Assembly (NCBI GenBank): GCA_013205415.1
Contig: JABMMY010000274.1
Coordinates: 1-6,215 of the forward strand
Direction: 5' to 3'
Source: Deltaproteobacteria bacterium
GTDB taxonomy: Bacteria; Bdellovibrionota; FAC87; UBA2466
Length of the DNA stretch: 6,215 nt
Shown: one piece after another, positions 1 through 6,215 of the stretch
Numbering within the stretch: position 1 is the first letter of the stretch
Layout: each line of letters begins with the position of its first letter
Position numbers and translations under genes: made by a program
Notes under the pieces: generated by a model
What the model was told of the DNA's origin: nothing
Database searches by the model: none
What the model saw: only the letters and a program-made list of their open reading frames with translations

Positions 1-987
1 CCCCATTCCTAAGTTTTGTTGATGATTCATTTGGGATTGGCCTGTTTCTAAGGCCTCTAATGCTAAATCGGGAATTGCCTCCCCGTCTCGGATTACCTCT
101 ATCGAAACATATTTTTCGTTTTCTTTGATAGACCACTCGATGATCGAATGTGCAGGGGTTCGCTTTAAGGTGTCATTAGCCAAATGACGTAAAGCTATGA
201 GAATTTTTTCAGGATCTAGGCTTAGTGGTATGGGCGAGACTTGCGTTGTTTTTATTTCTACCTTTTTAAGATCGGCTCTCGGTTTTAAATCGGTCAAAAC
301 AGTTGCTAAAAGTTCACTTAAGTTGACCTGCTTTTTATTTAAACTCGGATCAGATTCTAGGCTTACATATTCCACGACGTCCTTCACAATTTCATAAAAC
401 CTATCGGAAGCTCCCTGAATTAAGGTAATCGCCTTTCCTACGTCTGCAGGTAGTTCTTTTTTTTGTTCCGATAAAAGTTCAATAAAAGAATTTAAAACGG
501 TTAAAGGCGTATTTAGTTCATGTGATACCAAAGAGAGAAATCTAGCCTTGGCTTTGTCTAGCAAGGTTAATTCACCAAGAGCCTTTTCCAAGGACTCATT
601 TTTATCTTGAAGTGCTTTCTTTAAAATAAAGGCCTCGTTGGCCTGTCTTAACGTCATTCTAAGCTCATCCGGTTCCCAAGGCTTAGAGACGTATCTGTAA
701 ATCTGTCCTCGATTAATAGATTCAATCACCGATTCAATATCGGTATATCCCGTCAGTAAAATTCTGGTGGATAGTGGGCTTAGTTTTTTCGCCTTTTCTA
801 AAAACTCAACTCCCGTCATCTCTGGCATTCTCTGATCAGAAACAATCACATGAAATAGTTTAGATTGAATTAGTCTTAATGCATCAAATGGAGATTCGGT
901 AGTGCTTACGTCATACTGCCCGCGCAACATTCTTTTAAGCGCCTCTAAATTATCTCTTTCATCATCTATAATTAAAATAGGATCCAT
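1..987 (-). CDS. Receiver-histidine kinase hybrid, 3' end outside window
   Basis: This is an open frame of 329 codons from an ATG at 987 to the window edge without a stop; the C-terminus is missing. Residues 3 to about 118 form a CheY-like receiver: acidic pair D8-D9 in ILIIDDE, phospho-acceptor D51 in SDQRMPEMTG, T79 in ILLTGYTD and K102 in YVSKPW. A charged, probably coiled-coil linker (about 119-145) leads to a HisKA domain with H156 in the H-box FLSLVSHELNTPL. A HATPase_c-like domain follows but is degenerate: the N-box reads HLANDTLKRTP, with D272 where Asn is expected, and the G1 box reads VIRDGEAIP, with R300 in place of the nucleotide-binding Asp. There is no membrane segment or DNA-binding domain in the visible part, so it is probably a cytosolic phosphorelay protein. 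The start is supported because the receiver begins immediately after it. A possible ribosome site, GAGAAGG, lies at 1002-1008, 14 bases upstream, which is rather far. It is divergent from acs; a role in acetate control is only a guess. Confidence 0.88.
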   Translation of the reverse strand, partial: MDPILIIDDERDNLEALKRMLRGQYDVSTTESPFDALRLIQSKLFHVIVSDQRMPEMTGVEFLEKAKKLSPLSTRILLTGYTDIESVIESINRGQIYRYVSKPWEPDELRMTLRQANEAFILKKALQDKNESLEKALGELTLLDKAKARFLSLVSHELNTPLTVLNSFIELLSEQKKELPADVGKAITLIQGASDRFYEIVKDVVEYVSLESDPSLNKKQVNLSELLATVLTDLKPRADLKKVEIKTTQVSPIPLSLDPEKILIALRHLANDTLKRTPAHSIIEWSIKENEKYVSIEVIRDGEAIPDLALEALETGQSQMNHQQNLGMG

Positions 988-1059
988 GATAAAATTGTAA
1001 GCCTTCTCAGACTCAGATAGAACTACTTTCTTCGGTCTTTTTTAATTCCCAGGAGCCCT
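988..1059. promoter_or_regulatory. Divergent intergenic region between kinase gene and acs
   Basis: This 72-base gap must hold the 5' ends of both divergent transcripts unless promoters lie inside the coding regions. I see only weak -10-like hexamers: TTTAAT at 1041-1046 on the plus strand and TACAAT on the minus strand, about 6 bases before the kinase ATG. Neither has a matching -35 at proper spacing, and both sit too close to the start codons to be convincing. No clear operator dyad is visible. The call as a regulatory region rests on gene orientation alone. Confidence 0.4.
1051..1055 (+). promoter_or_regulatory. Ribosome binding site of acs
   Basis: AGGAG ends 4 bases before the ATG at 1060, slightly closer than the usual spacing. 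It still supports 1060 as the start over the next in-frame ATG at codon 14 (1099), which has no comparable site upstream. Confidence 0.6.
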
Positions 1060-3012
1060 ATGACGGACAAACTTAATTCAGGTTCGATTGAAACTGTAAT
1101 GAAAGAAACCAGAACCTTTTCCCCTTCCAAATCTTTTACCGAGCAGGCCCATATTAATGATAGCGATTCTTATCAAAAAATTTGGGAGGAATCTCAAAAA
1201 TACCCCGAGAGGTTTTGGGAGAAAGAGGCTCTTTCACTTCATTGGCATGAGAAATGGCATACGACGCACGAATGGAAAGAGCCCTTCTCAAAATGGTTTT
1301 TAGGAGGGAAAATTAATGTTTCCTATAACTGCCTAGATAGACATTTGCCTGAGCGAAAAGACAAGTTAGCTTTTATTTGGGAGGGTGAGGATGGTTCCGT
1401 CAGAAAATTCACCTATCAAGATCTTTATGAAGAGGTCTCACAACTTGCTAATGCTATGGAAAAGGAGCTGCACCTAAAGGCTGGGGACACCGCTGCGATC
1501 TACATGCCCTTGATTCCCGAGGCGATAATTGCCATGTTAGCCTGTGCGAGAATTGGAGTGGCCCACAGTATCGTTTTTGCAGGCTTTAGTGCAACCTCTC
1601 TGAAAGATAGAATTCAGGATGCTGAATCCAAGGTGGTGTTTACCGCCGATATTGGTTATCGAAGAGGACAGGTCCTAGACTTAATAAAAACGGTTCGAGA
1701 GGCTACAGCCGAATGCCCTTCGGTTGTAAAGACCGTTTTACTACGCCGGGATTCTTTAACATCGCTGGCTGGCAATGAGATCGACTGGAAAATACTAACC
1801 ACTAACCAATCTCGCCAGCACACCGACGAAGCCTTTGATTCTGAACACCCTCTGTTTTATCTTTATACGAGTGGTACGACTGGAAAACCCAAAGGCATCG
1901 TTCACTCATCGGGTGGGTATCTTGTGGGGATTTCCGTAACGGCTAAGTGGGTTTTCGATCTTAAAGAGGAGGATATTTATTGGTGCACCGCAGATATCGG
2001 ATGGATCACAGGACACAGTTATGTGGTCTATGGTCTTCTGTCTAATGGCGCCACGAGTGTTATTTACGAAGGGGGCCCTCTCCATCCTCACCCTGGACGT
2101 GTTTGGGAAATTATTGATAAGCATCAGATTACCATTCTCTATACTGCGCCCACCGCCATTCGAGCTTTTATGCGGGCGGGAGATCAATACCCTCAAAAAT
2201 ATCGGCTAAATAGTTTGCGACTTTTAGGAAGTGTAGGAGAGCCCATTAATCCTGAGGCCTGGATTTGGTACCACCAACAAATAGGTAAGGGTCGTTGTCC
2301 TATCGTCGATACCTGGTGGCAAACTGAAACGGGATCTATTTTAATTGCGCCGATTCCGGGAGTCACCACCTTAAAACCAGGCTCTGCCACTAAACCCTTT
2401 CCTGGAATTGTAGCCGACATTGTGAATGAAGAGGGAAACTCCTGTGCGGCCAATGAGGGTGGATATCTTATTATTCGCCATCCCTGGCCCTCTATGCTCA
2501 GAACGATTCATAAGAATCCAGAACGTTTTAAAGAGCAATACTGGTCAAAATTTAAAGGCATGTACTTTACCGGTGATGGGGCCCACCGAGATGAACAGGG
2601 ATACTTTTGGATCAAGGGCCGTGTCGACGATGTGATTAATGTTTCTGGTCATAGACTTGGCACGATGGAAATTGAAAGTGCCTTAGTCAGTCATCCAAGA
2701 GTAGCCGAGGCTGCGGTAGTGGGTCGACCCGATGAACTTAAAGGGCAAAGTATTGTGGCCTTTGTAATTCCAAGAGATTCGGGAGAAAAAATAAACACCC
2801 AATCTTTACAGCAGGAACTAAAGACTCATGTTGCGAAAGAAATTGGTTCATTGGCTAGGCCCGATGAAATTATATTCACAAAAATATTACCTAAAACTCG
2901 CAGTGGTAAAATTATGAGACGGTTTTTGAAAGACCTAGCAGCAGGTAAAGAGATCAGCGGAGATACGACGACACTAGAAAATCCAGGGCTTATAGAACTC
3001 ATTAAGTCTTAA
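1060..3012 (+). CDS. acs: Acetyl-CoA synthetase (AMP-forming)
   Basis: It activates acetate with ATP and CoA to acetyl-CoA, AMP and pyrophosphate in the cytoplasm, through an acetyl-adenylate. The 650 residues match the usual length of the family. The ATP-binding loop YTSGTTGKPKG is at 269-279. The acetate-pocket elements are GWITGHS at 314-320, LGSVGEP at 389-395 and DTWWQTETG at 417-425, whose second Trp (W420) restricts the pocket to short acids. Relative to the well-studied enterobacterial enzyme the pocket Val before TGHS is Ile, a mild change; Thr, Val and Trp are kept. GRVDDVINVSGHRLGT spans the hinge and start of the C-terminal domain. PKTRSGKIMRR carries the catalytic lysine K617, which in this family is the site of inhibitory acetylation; I infer this control may apply here. 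A propionyl-CoA synthetase is less likely given the pocket. The gene is transcribed alone, divergent from the kinase gene and convergent with dapL. Confidence 0.96.
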   Translation: MTDKLNSGSIETVMKETRTFSPSKSFTEQAHINDSDSYQKIWEESQKYPERFWEKEALSLHWHEKWHTTHEWKEPFSKWFLGGKINVSYNCLDRHLPERKDKLAFIWEGEDGSVRKFTYQDLYEEVSQLANAMEKELHLKAGDTAAIYMPLIPEAIIAMLACARIGVAHSIVFAGFSATSLKDRIQDAESKVVFTADIGYRRGQVLDLIKTVREATAECPSVVKTVLLRRDSLTSLAGNEIDWKILTTNQSRQHTDEAFDSEHPLFYLYTSGTTGKPKGIVHSSGGYLVGISVTAKWVFDLKEEDIYWCTADIGWITGHSYVVYGLLSNGATSVIYEGGPLHPHPGRVWEIIDKHQITILYTAPTAIRAFMRAGDQYPQKYRLNSLRLLGSVGEPINPEAWIWYHQQIGKGRCPIVDTWWQTETGSILIAPIPGVTTLKPGSATKPFPGIVADIVNEEGNSCAANEGGYLIIRHPWPSMLRTIHKNPERFKEQYWSKFKGMYFTGDGAHRDEQGYFWIKGRVDDVINVSGHRLGTMEIESALVSHPRVAEAAVVGRPDELKGQSIVAFVIPRDSGEKINTQSLQQELKTHVAKEIGSLARPDEIIFTKILPKTRSGKIMRRFLKDLAAGKEISGDTTTLENPGLIELIKS

Positions 3013-3013
3013 T
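3001..3013. repeat. Palindrome holding both convergent stop codons
   Basis: ATTAAG-T-CTTAAT is a perfect inverted repeat with 6-base arms and a single central base. The acs stop (TAA, 3010-3012) and the dapL stop (TAA on the minus strand, 3002-3004) lie one in each arm. An outer imperfect pairing, GGGCTTA at 2986-2992 with TAAGGCCC at 3017-3024 (one bulged G), could extend it into a longer hairpin. No T-run follows on either strand, so it is at best a weak bidirectional terminator, and it may simply reflect the two overlapping stops. Confidence 0.5.
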
Positions 3014-4186
3014 TGTTAAGGCCCGTCCCAATCTCTCAATGGCATCTATGAGAGCGGAATCTGGAACTGTGAGAGCCATTCTAAAAAAATATTCGCCCTC
3101 CTTTCCAAACCCAATTCCTGGCGTTAAAACCAATCCCTCTTTCTCAATCAGTCTTTTAACAAACTTCATTGAGGGTTCTTCAAAGGGCACATGAGCCCAC
3201 ACAAAAAAGGTGGCTTTCGGATACACATATTGAATTCCTAAGCTATCCAACCCCTTTAACATTATTTTTCGGCGGTTGCGATACACCTCACGAATGGGAT
3301 CCGAAAGCGCCTTACCATTTTGCATTGCATAGATACTCGCCTCCTGCACAGCCAAAAGAGGTCCCGAATCTATATTTGTTTTAGCTCGTAAAAGTCCTGC
3401 GATGAGCTTTGCATTTCCAACTGCGTAAGCAATTCGCCATCCAGTCATATTAAAAGTTTTAGAGAAGGATTGGAACTCAATCGCAATATCGATCGCACCG
3501 GGAATTTCTAAAAGGCTAAGAGGCTTATCATTTTCATCGTAATACATTTCACTATACGCATTATCGGATACAAGAATGGTCTGATATTTACGCGCTAAAA
3601 AAACTAACCCCGTCAAAAAATCCTTTCCGACGACGGCAGAGGTAGGATTACAGGGAAAGTTAATTAAAAGATATTTGGGTTGATGGAGCACTAGTAGGGA
3701 TTCAATTTCATTTAAGTCTGGAACAAACCCATTTTCTTTACGATGGGGAACGGGAATAGGAATTCCACCGGCTAAACTAATAGCGGTTTGAAAAATAGGA
3801 TATCCAGGAGAGGGATAAAGACACTTATCTCCAGGATTCACAAAGGCTAGTGGAAAATGCGCAATTCCCTCTTTCGAACCAATCAGAGCCATCACCTCAG
3901 TTTCAGGATTTAATTTCACCTGAAATCTCTCCTGAAACCAACCGGCTACAGCTTTTTTAAAGGCCATCGTTCCTTCATAGGGAGAATAAACATGGTTTTG
4001 TGGCTTTGCTGTAGCCTCCTGTAACTTTCTTATAATCGGCTCCGGCGTGGGCAGATCGGGATCTCCGATTGCCAAGCTTAAAAGGGAGACCCCTCTTTTT
4101 TCGGCATCGGCCTTCATGGCATTTATTTCGCTGAAAATATAAGGGGGCAGTTCTTGTAGCCGTTTTGCCTGTGTTATCCAATTCAT
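3002..4186 (-). CDS. dapL: LL-diaminopimelate aminotransferase
   Basis: A PLP-dependent class I/II (fold type I) aminotransferase of 394 residues. It is predicted to convert tetrahydrodipicolinate plus glutamate directly to LL-DAP and 2-oxoglutarate, bypassing the succinylated intermediates. Visible family features are LPPYIFSEI at 13-21, LAIGDPDLPTP at 38-48, YSPYEGT at 67-73, GSKEGIAH at 103-110, NFPCNPTS at 176-183 with cofactor Asn N180, SDNAYSE at 207-213 with D208 and Y211, the Schiff-base lysine K243 in SFSKTFNMTGWR, and the substrate-carboxylate arginine R369 in FFRMALTV. These motifs fit DapL-type enzymes of the non-plant class better than generic aspartate aminotransferases. The position directly after dapA and dapB supports the assignment. 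A succinyl-DAP aminotransferase (DapC) remains possible if dapD and dapE exist elsewhere. The ATG overlaps the dapB stop (ATGA), and the 3' end overlaps acs by 11 bases. Confidence 0.84.
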   Translation of the reverse strand: MNWITQAKRLQELPPYIFSEINAMKADAEKRGVSLLSLAIGDPDLPTPEPIIRKLQEATAKPQNHVYSPYEGTMAFKKAVAGWFQERFQVKLNPETEVMALIGSKEGIAHFPLAFVNPGDKCLYPSPGYPIFQTAISLAGGIPIPVPHRKENGFVPDLNEIESLLVLHQPKYLLINFPCNPTSAVVGKDFLTGLVFLARKYQTILVSDNAYSEMYYDENDKPLSLLEIPGAIDIAIEFQSFSKTFNMTGWRIAYAVGNAKLIAGLLRAKTNIDSGPLLAVQEASIYAMQNGKALSDPIREVYRNRRKIMLKGLDSLGIQYVYPKATFFVWAHVPFEEPSMKFVKRLIEKEGLVLTPGIGFGKEGEYFFRMALTVPDSALIDAIERLGRALTIKT

Positions 4187-4902
4187 GAAACCAATACCTC
4201 TTCGTAAGAATAAATTTTAGGAGCCGTTTGAGCCATTAAAAATTGAGCTCCCACTAGCGCCCCATTTGCAAACACTCGTCGATTAAGCACGCGATGTTCA
4301 ATTTTAATTTCCTCATCATCCGAAACAAATTGTAACCTGTGCACCCCCAGGACCTCACCCACTCTAGAAACCTCAATAGGAATATTTCGATACCCCTGAA
4401 GTTCCAATGAGGAGATTAATCGCTTCATCGTTCCGCTTGGAGAGTCTTTCTTGTGCTTATGATGGCTTTCCCCCGCTACGACATTAAAGCCCATAGTTGA
4501 AGGCAATAGTCCAGAATCCAAAATTCGAAGTAATGCATTCATTCCGGGTGCCATATTAGGAGCAAACAGAACCGGCCGTTTTTCTGCATAGTGAGCCACC
4601 TCTTTCCATTGCGATTCCGAAAATCCGGTGGTTCCAATGACGATGGGAGTCTGAATTTTCTTCAAAAGTTCAAGGGTGGCTTCGGGTCGGCTAAAATCGA
4701 TCCAAATATGAACCGGTTCGCTTGATACGTCCAAAAAGGATCTCACTGGAATTCCCTCGACAGAGGAAATTCGGTTCGACTCAGCTATCGCATCACAAAA
4801 TCTGAAACTCGTATCTCTAAATTGAAATCCTTGTTGGATAGCCGCTGCGATCTCCAATCCCATTCTTCCCGAAGCACCACAAATTCCTACTTTGCAAATC
4901 AC
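4183..4902 (-). CDS. dapB: 4-hydroxy-tetrahydrodipicolinate reductase
   Basis: It reduces the DapA product to tetrahydrodipicolinate with NAD(P)H in the cytoplasm; this is the second committed step of the DAP/lysine branch. The 239 residues are a little shorter than the roughly 270 of the enterobacterial enzyme. The N-terminal Rossmann fold opens with VGICGASGRMG (5-15), followed by IDFSRPEATLELL (68-80), IGTTGFS (89-95) and FAPNMAPGMN (113-122). The catalytic segment SHHKHKKDSPSGT (146-158) carries the proton-donor His H147, the Lys K151 and the substrate-binding SGT. FANGA near the C-terminus is also typical. The start is GTG at 4902: the Rossmann motif begins only a few residues in, so no later start would give an intact protein. 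That GTG overlaps the dapA stop as GTGA, and no strong Shine-Dalgarno precedes it, so translation probably depends on coupling to dapA. The 3' end overlaps dapL by 4 bases. Confidence 0.95.
   Translation of the reverse strand: MICKVGICGASGRMGLEIAAAIQQGFQFRDTSFRFCDAIAESNRISSVEGIPVRSFLDVSSEPVHIWIDFSRPEATLELLKKIQTPIVIGTTGFSESQWKEVAHYAEKRPVLFAPNMAPGMNALLRILDSGLLPSTMGFNVVAGESHHKHKKDSPSGTMKRLISSLELQGYRNIPIEVSRVGEVLGVHRLQFVSDDEEIKIEHRVLNRRVFANGALVGAQFLMAQTAPKIYSYEEVLVS
4197..4201 (-). promoter_or_regulatory. Ribosome binding site of dapL
   Basis: AGAGG on the minus strand, 10 bases before the dapL ATG and inside the 3' end of dapB. It suits a translationally coupled start at the ATGA overlap. Confidence 0.45.
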
Positions 4903-5786
4903 AGCAGGCCCAATGCTTTCATCGTTTCAGAGACCCTAATTTCTGTTTTGGGTAACACTGTCACTAAAGGTAGGCGAACATTATTTTCCATTCGATTCAA
5001 AAGCTTCAAACCATATTTTACAGGAGAGGGGTTGGTTTCTGAAAACATCGCTTGAATCAAAGGATATATCTTTTTTTGCAACTTGAAAGCCTGAGCCCAA
5101 TCACCCGCCTCGGTGAGCTGAAATAATTTCACAAAAAACTCAGGTGCTATATTTGCGGTGGCAGAAATAATTCCCTTGCCTCCCAACTGCTGGATTAAAG
5201 CAAAGGCATCGTCGTCACCCGCTAAAATTGATTTGGTATTCCAATCTAATTTTTCAGCCATTGCCATCCAAAAGCCATAATTTCCGCTCGCCTCTTTAAT
5301 TCCAATGATGTTCGTATGGGAAAAAAGTTTCTGTAGTGTGGCTAACTGAAAAGTTACGTTAGTTCTTCCGGGAACATGATAAAGAATGAGAGGAATAGAA
5401 CTATGGTCGGCCAAGAATTCATAGTGGGCAATGAGACCTTCCTGAGTCGGTTTATTATAATAGGGAGTGACCACCAGAGCTGCGTGGGCCCCAGCCTCTT
5501 TGGCTGCTAAAATCATCTTTAAAACAGTTGCCGTTGCATTGCTTGCGCAACCTGCAATAACTTTAAGTTTTTTAGGTTCGGCAATTTCAGAGCTAAGCTC
5601 AATTAGTTTCTGTCTTTCCAGTTCGGACAAACAGGGGCCTTCACCTGTGGTGCCACAGGGAACAAAGCCATCAACACCTGATGCCATGAGCCAGTTCAGA
5701 TGATCTTTATAAACTTTAAAATCAACCTCACCCGATTTATTTAAAAAAGGAGTTACCGTTGCAACAAAAACACCTTTCAAATCCAT
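4899..5786 (-). CDS. dapA: 4-hydroxy-tetrahydrodipicolinate synthase
   Basis: A class I aldolase-type (beta/alpha)8 barrel that condenses pyruvate with L-aspartate-4-semialdehyde, the first committed step to DAP and lysine. The length, 295 residues, is normal. GTTGEG at 45-50 carries the proton-relay threonine T47; VVTPYYNKPTQEG at 105-117 carries Y110; LYHVPGRT at 135-142 carries catalytic Y136 and substrate-binding R141; and GIKEASG at 162-168 carries the Schiff-base lysine K164. YHVPGRT has His where YNVPGRT is commoner. The positions that bind feedback lysine in the E. coli enzyme are largely changed here (G50, P51, E55, R58, T87), suggesting weak or no lysine inhibition; that is inference. 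It starts at ATG 5786, 9 bases after the dapF stop. No room remains for a promoter in that gap, so expression should come through dapF. It overlaps dapB by 4 bases (GTGA). Confidence 0.96.
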   Translation of the reverse strand: MDLKGVFVATVTPFLNKSGEVDFKVYKDHLNWLMASGVDGFVPCGTTGEGPCLSELERQKLIELSSEIAEPKKLKVIAGCASNATATVLKMILAAKEAGAHAALVVTPYYNKPTQEGLIAHYEFLADHSSIPLILYHVPGRTNVTFQLATLQKLFSHTNIIGIKEASGNYGFWMAMAEKLDWNTKSILAGDDDAFALIQQLGGKGIISATANIAPEFFVKLFQLTEAGDWAQAFKLQKKIYPLIQAMFSETNPSPVKYGLKLLNRMENNVRLPLVTVLPKTEIRVSETMKALGLL

Positions 5787-5798
5787 TTTAAAACATCA

Positions 5799-5804
5799 CT
5801 TCCT
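5799..5804 (-). promoter_or_regulatory. Ribosome binding site of dapA
   Basis: AGGAAG on the minus strand lies within the last codons of dapF, 12 bases before the dapA ATG. The spacing is somewhat long, but it is the only purine-rich candidate and it suggests coupling to dapF translation. Confidence 0.45.
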
Positions 5805-6161
5805 GTCACTTAAGAGATGCCGTTTTTCAAAGTTCCGAGGGATCGCATCTAATTCAACCGTATAAACATATTCAGCCGGGCCCTGGAGCAGCAACATTTT
5901 AGAAACGGGACTCACATCAACTTTTAAGGTTCCACCAGGAGTTTCAACCTCTATTGGAAAGGGTTGCATATATAATTCAGAGTATATGATCGCAGCCGCA
6001 GCCACTCCAGTTCCACAGGCAAATGTTTCATGTTCTACCCCGCGTTCAAAGGTGGTTGTTTTAATTTTTTGACCTACATAACGCTGAAAAAAAGTAACAT
6101 TCGTTCCCTCTTCACCAAATACAGGGTGTTTTAAAAGGCGTCGGCCCACATCTAAAATAGG

Positions 6162-6164
6162 TTA
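6162..6164 (-). other. In-frame TAA stop inside dapF
   Basis: Read on the minus strand, codon TAA falls between the codons for DIDT and PILD. The alignment to the family continues through it without a gap, so a single base substitution of a sense codon (for example TTA, CAA, AAA or GAA) would explain it. TAA is the ordinary stop of acs and dapL in this window, so a reassigned code is not supported. Confidence 0.9.
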
Positions 6165-6215
6165 GGTATCAATATCTTTGACCTCAATGACCGCATGGGG
6201 AACCCCTGTATTGAG

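Larger units (their letters stand above)
5796..6215 (-). pseudogene. dapF: Diaminopimelate epimerase, in-frame stop, 5' end outside window
   Basis: The family converts LL-DAP to meso-DAP with two active-site cysteines, without a cofactor. About the C-terminal half is visible: 139 codons plus the final TGA at 5798-5796. From the right edge the frame reads NTGVPHAVIEVKDIDT, then a TAA at 6164-6162, then PILDVGRRLLKHPVFGEEG and onward to the end. Both sides match DapF: NTGVPHAV corresponds to the NPH substrate loop, KHPVFGEEGTNVTF to the HPxFPEGTNV segment, and FERGVEHETFACGTG contains the second catalytic cysteine (TGT at 6017-6015). ETPGGTL and LQGPAEYVY complete the C-terminal domain. The first catalytic cysteine would lie outside the window. 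If the TAA is real, normal translation ends within the C-terminal domain and no active epimerase results. A GTG at 6149, four codons past the stop, could open a 117-codon frame, but it has no ribosome site and would make only part of a domain. The alternatives are a sequence error or readthrough. Family assignment is very sure; broken status is less so. Confidence 0.8.

Noticed and set aside
197..397. Plus-strand 66-codon open frame
   Set aside because: It lies antisense to the kinase gene, whose minus-strand frame shows clear receiver and HisKA motifs; no family resemblance and no ribosome site.
1041..1046. TTTAAT as a -10 box for acs
   Set aside because: It has no -35 partner at 16-18 bases, and the implied transcript start would fall on the ribosome binding site.
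1906..2635. Several open frames of 62-96 codons in other frames of acs
   Set aside because: All overlap strongly conserved acs sequence and show no motif or initiation signal of their own.
2986..3024. Strong intrinsic terminator between acs and dapL
   Set aside because: The outer hairpin is imperfect with a long interior and no T-run follows on either strand, so I kept only the short perfect palindrome as a feature.
3975..4181. Minus-strand 68-codon frame inside dapL
   Set aside because: It is an alternative frame of dapL, whose own frame carries the conserved LAIGDPDLPTP motif there.
6162..6164. Recoded TAA (altered genetic code) in dapF
   Set aside because: acs and dapL both end at TAA at the expected family length, so TAA acts as a stop in this genome.

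Overview
The window looks like a stretch of chromosomal housekeeping DNA from a moderately AT-rich Gram-negative-type bacterium. It makes diaminopimelate (DAP) by the aminotransferase (DapL) route and activates acetate with an AMP-forming acetyl-CoA synthetase. I cannot name the organism. The gene set and style would fit Bdellovibrionota or another former deltaproteobacterial lineage, but that is an impression, not a demonstration. There is no sign of phage, insertion sequences, CRISPR, tRNA or rRNA.

Layout, left to right. Positions 1-987 (minus) hold a signalling protein with an N-terminal receiver domain followed by a histidine-kinase transmitter; its 3' end lies beyond the left edge. A 72-base gap (988-1059) separates it from the divergently transcribed acs (1060-3012, plus). 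acs runs tail-to-tail into a minus-strand gene cluster. The two convergent coding regions overlap by 11 bases, and both stop codons lie inside one short perfect palindrome. The minus-strand cluster, in transcription order, is dapF (6215 to 5796, beginning beyond the right edge), dapA (5786-4899), dapB (4902-4183) and dapL (4186-3002). dapF and dapA are 9 bases apart. dapA/dapB and dapB/dapL overlap by 4 bases each (GTGA and ATGA), so the cluster is almost certainly one translationally coupled operon.

How the genes work together: DapA condenses pyruvate with aspartate semialdehyde, DapB reduces the product to tetrahydrodipicolinate, DapL transaminates this directly to LL-DAP, and DapF epimerises LL-DAP to meso-DAP for peptidoglycan and lysine. 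No succinylase-route gene (dapD, dapE) is visible here.

The most striking observation is an in-frame TAA codon at 6162-6164 inside dapF. Recognisable DapF sequence continues in the same frame on both sides of it, with no insertion or deletion. dapF is therefore either a freshly broken gene, a sequence error, or a gene whose stop is read through. A second oddity is that the transmitter domain at the left edge keeps a good phospho-acceptor histidine but has lost key residues of its ATP-binding N and G1 boxes. I found no convincing undescribed multi-gene system.
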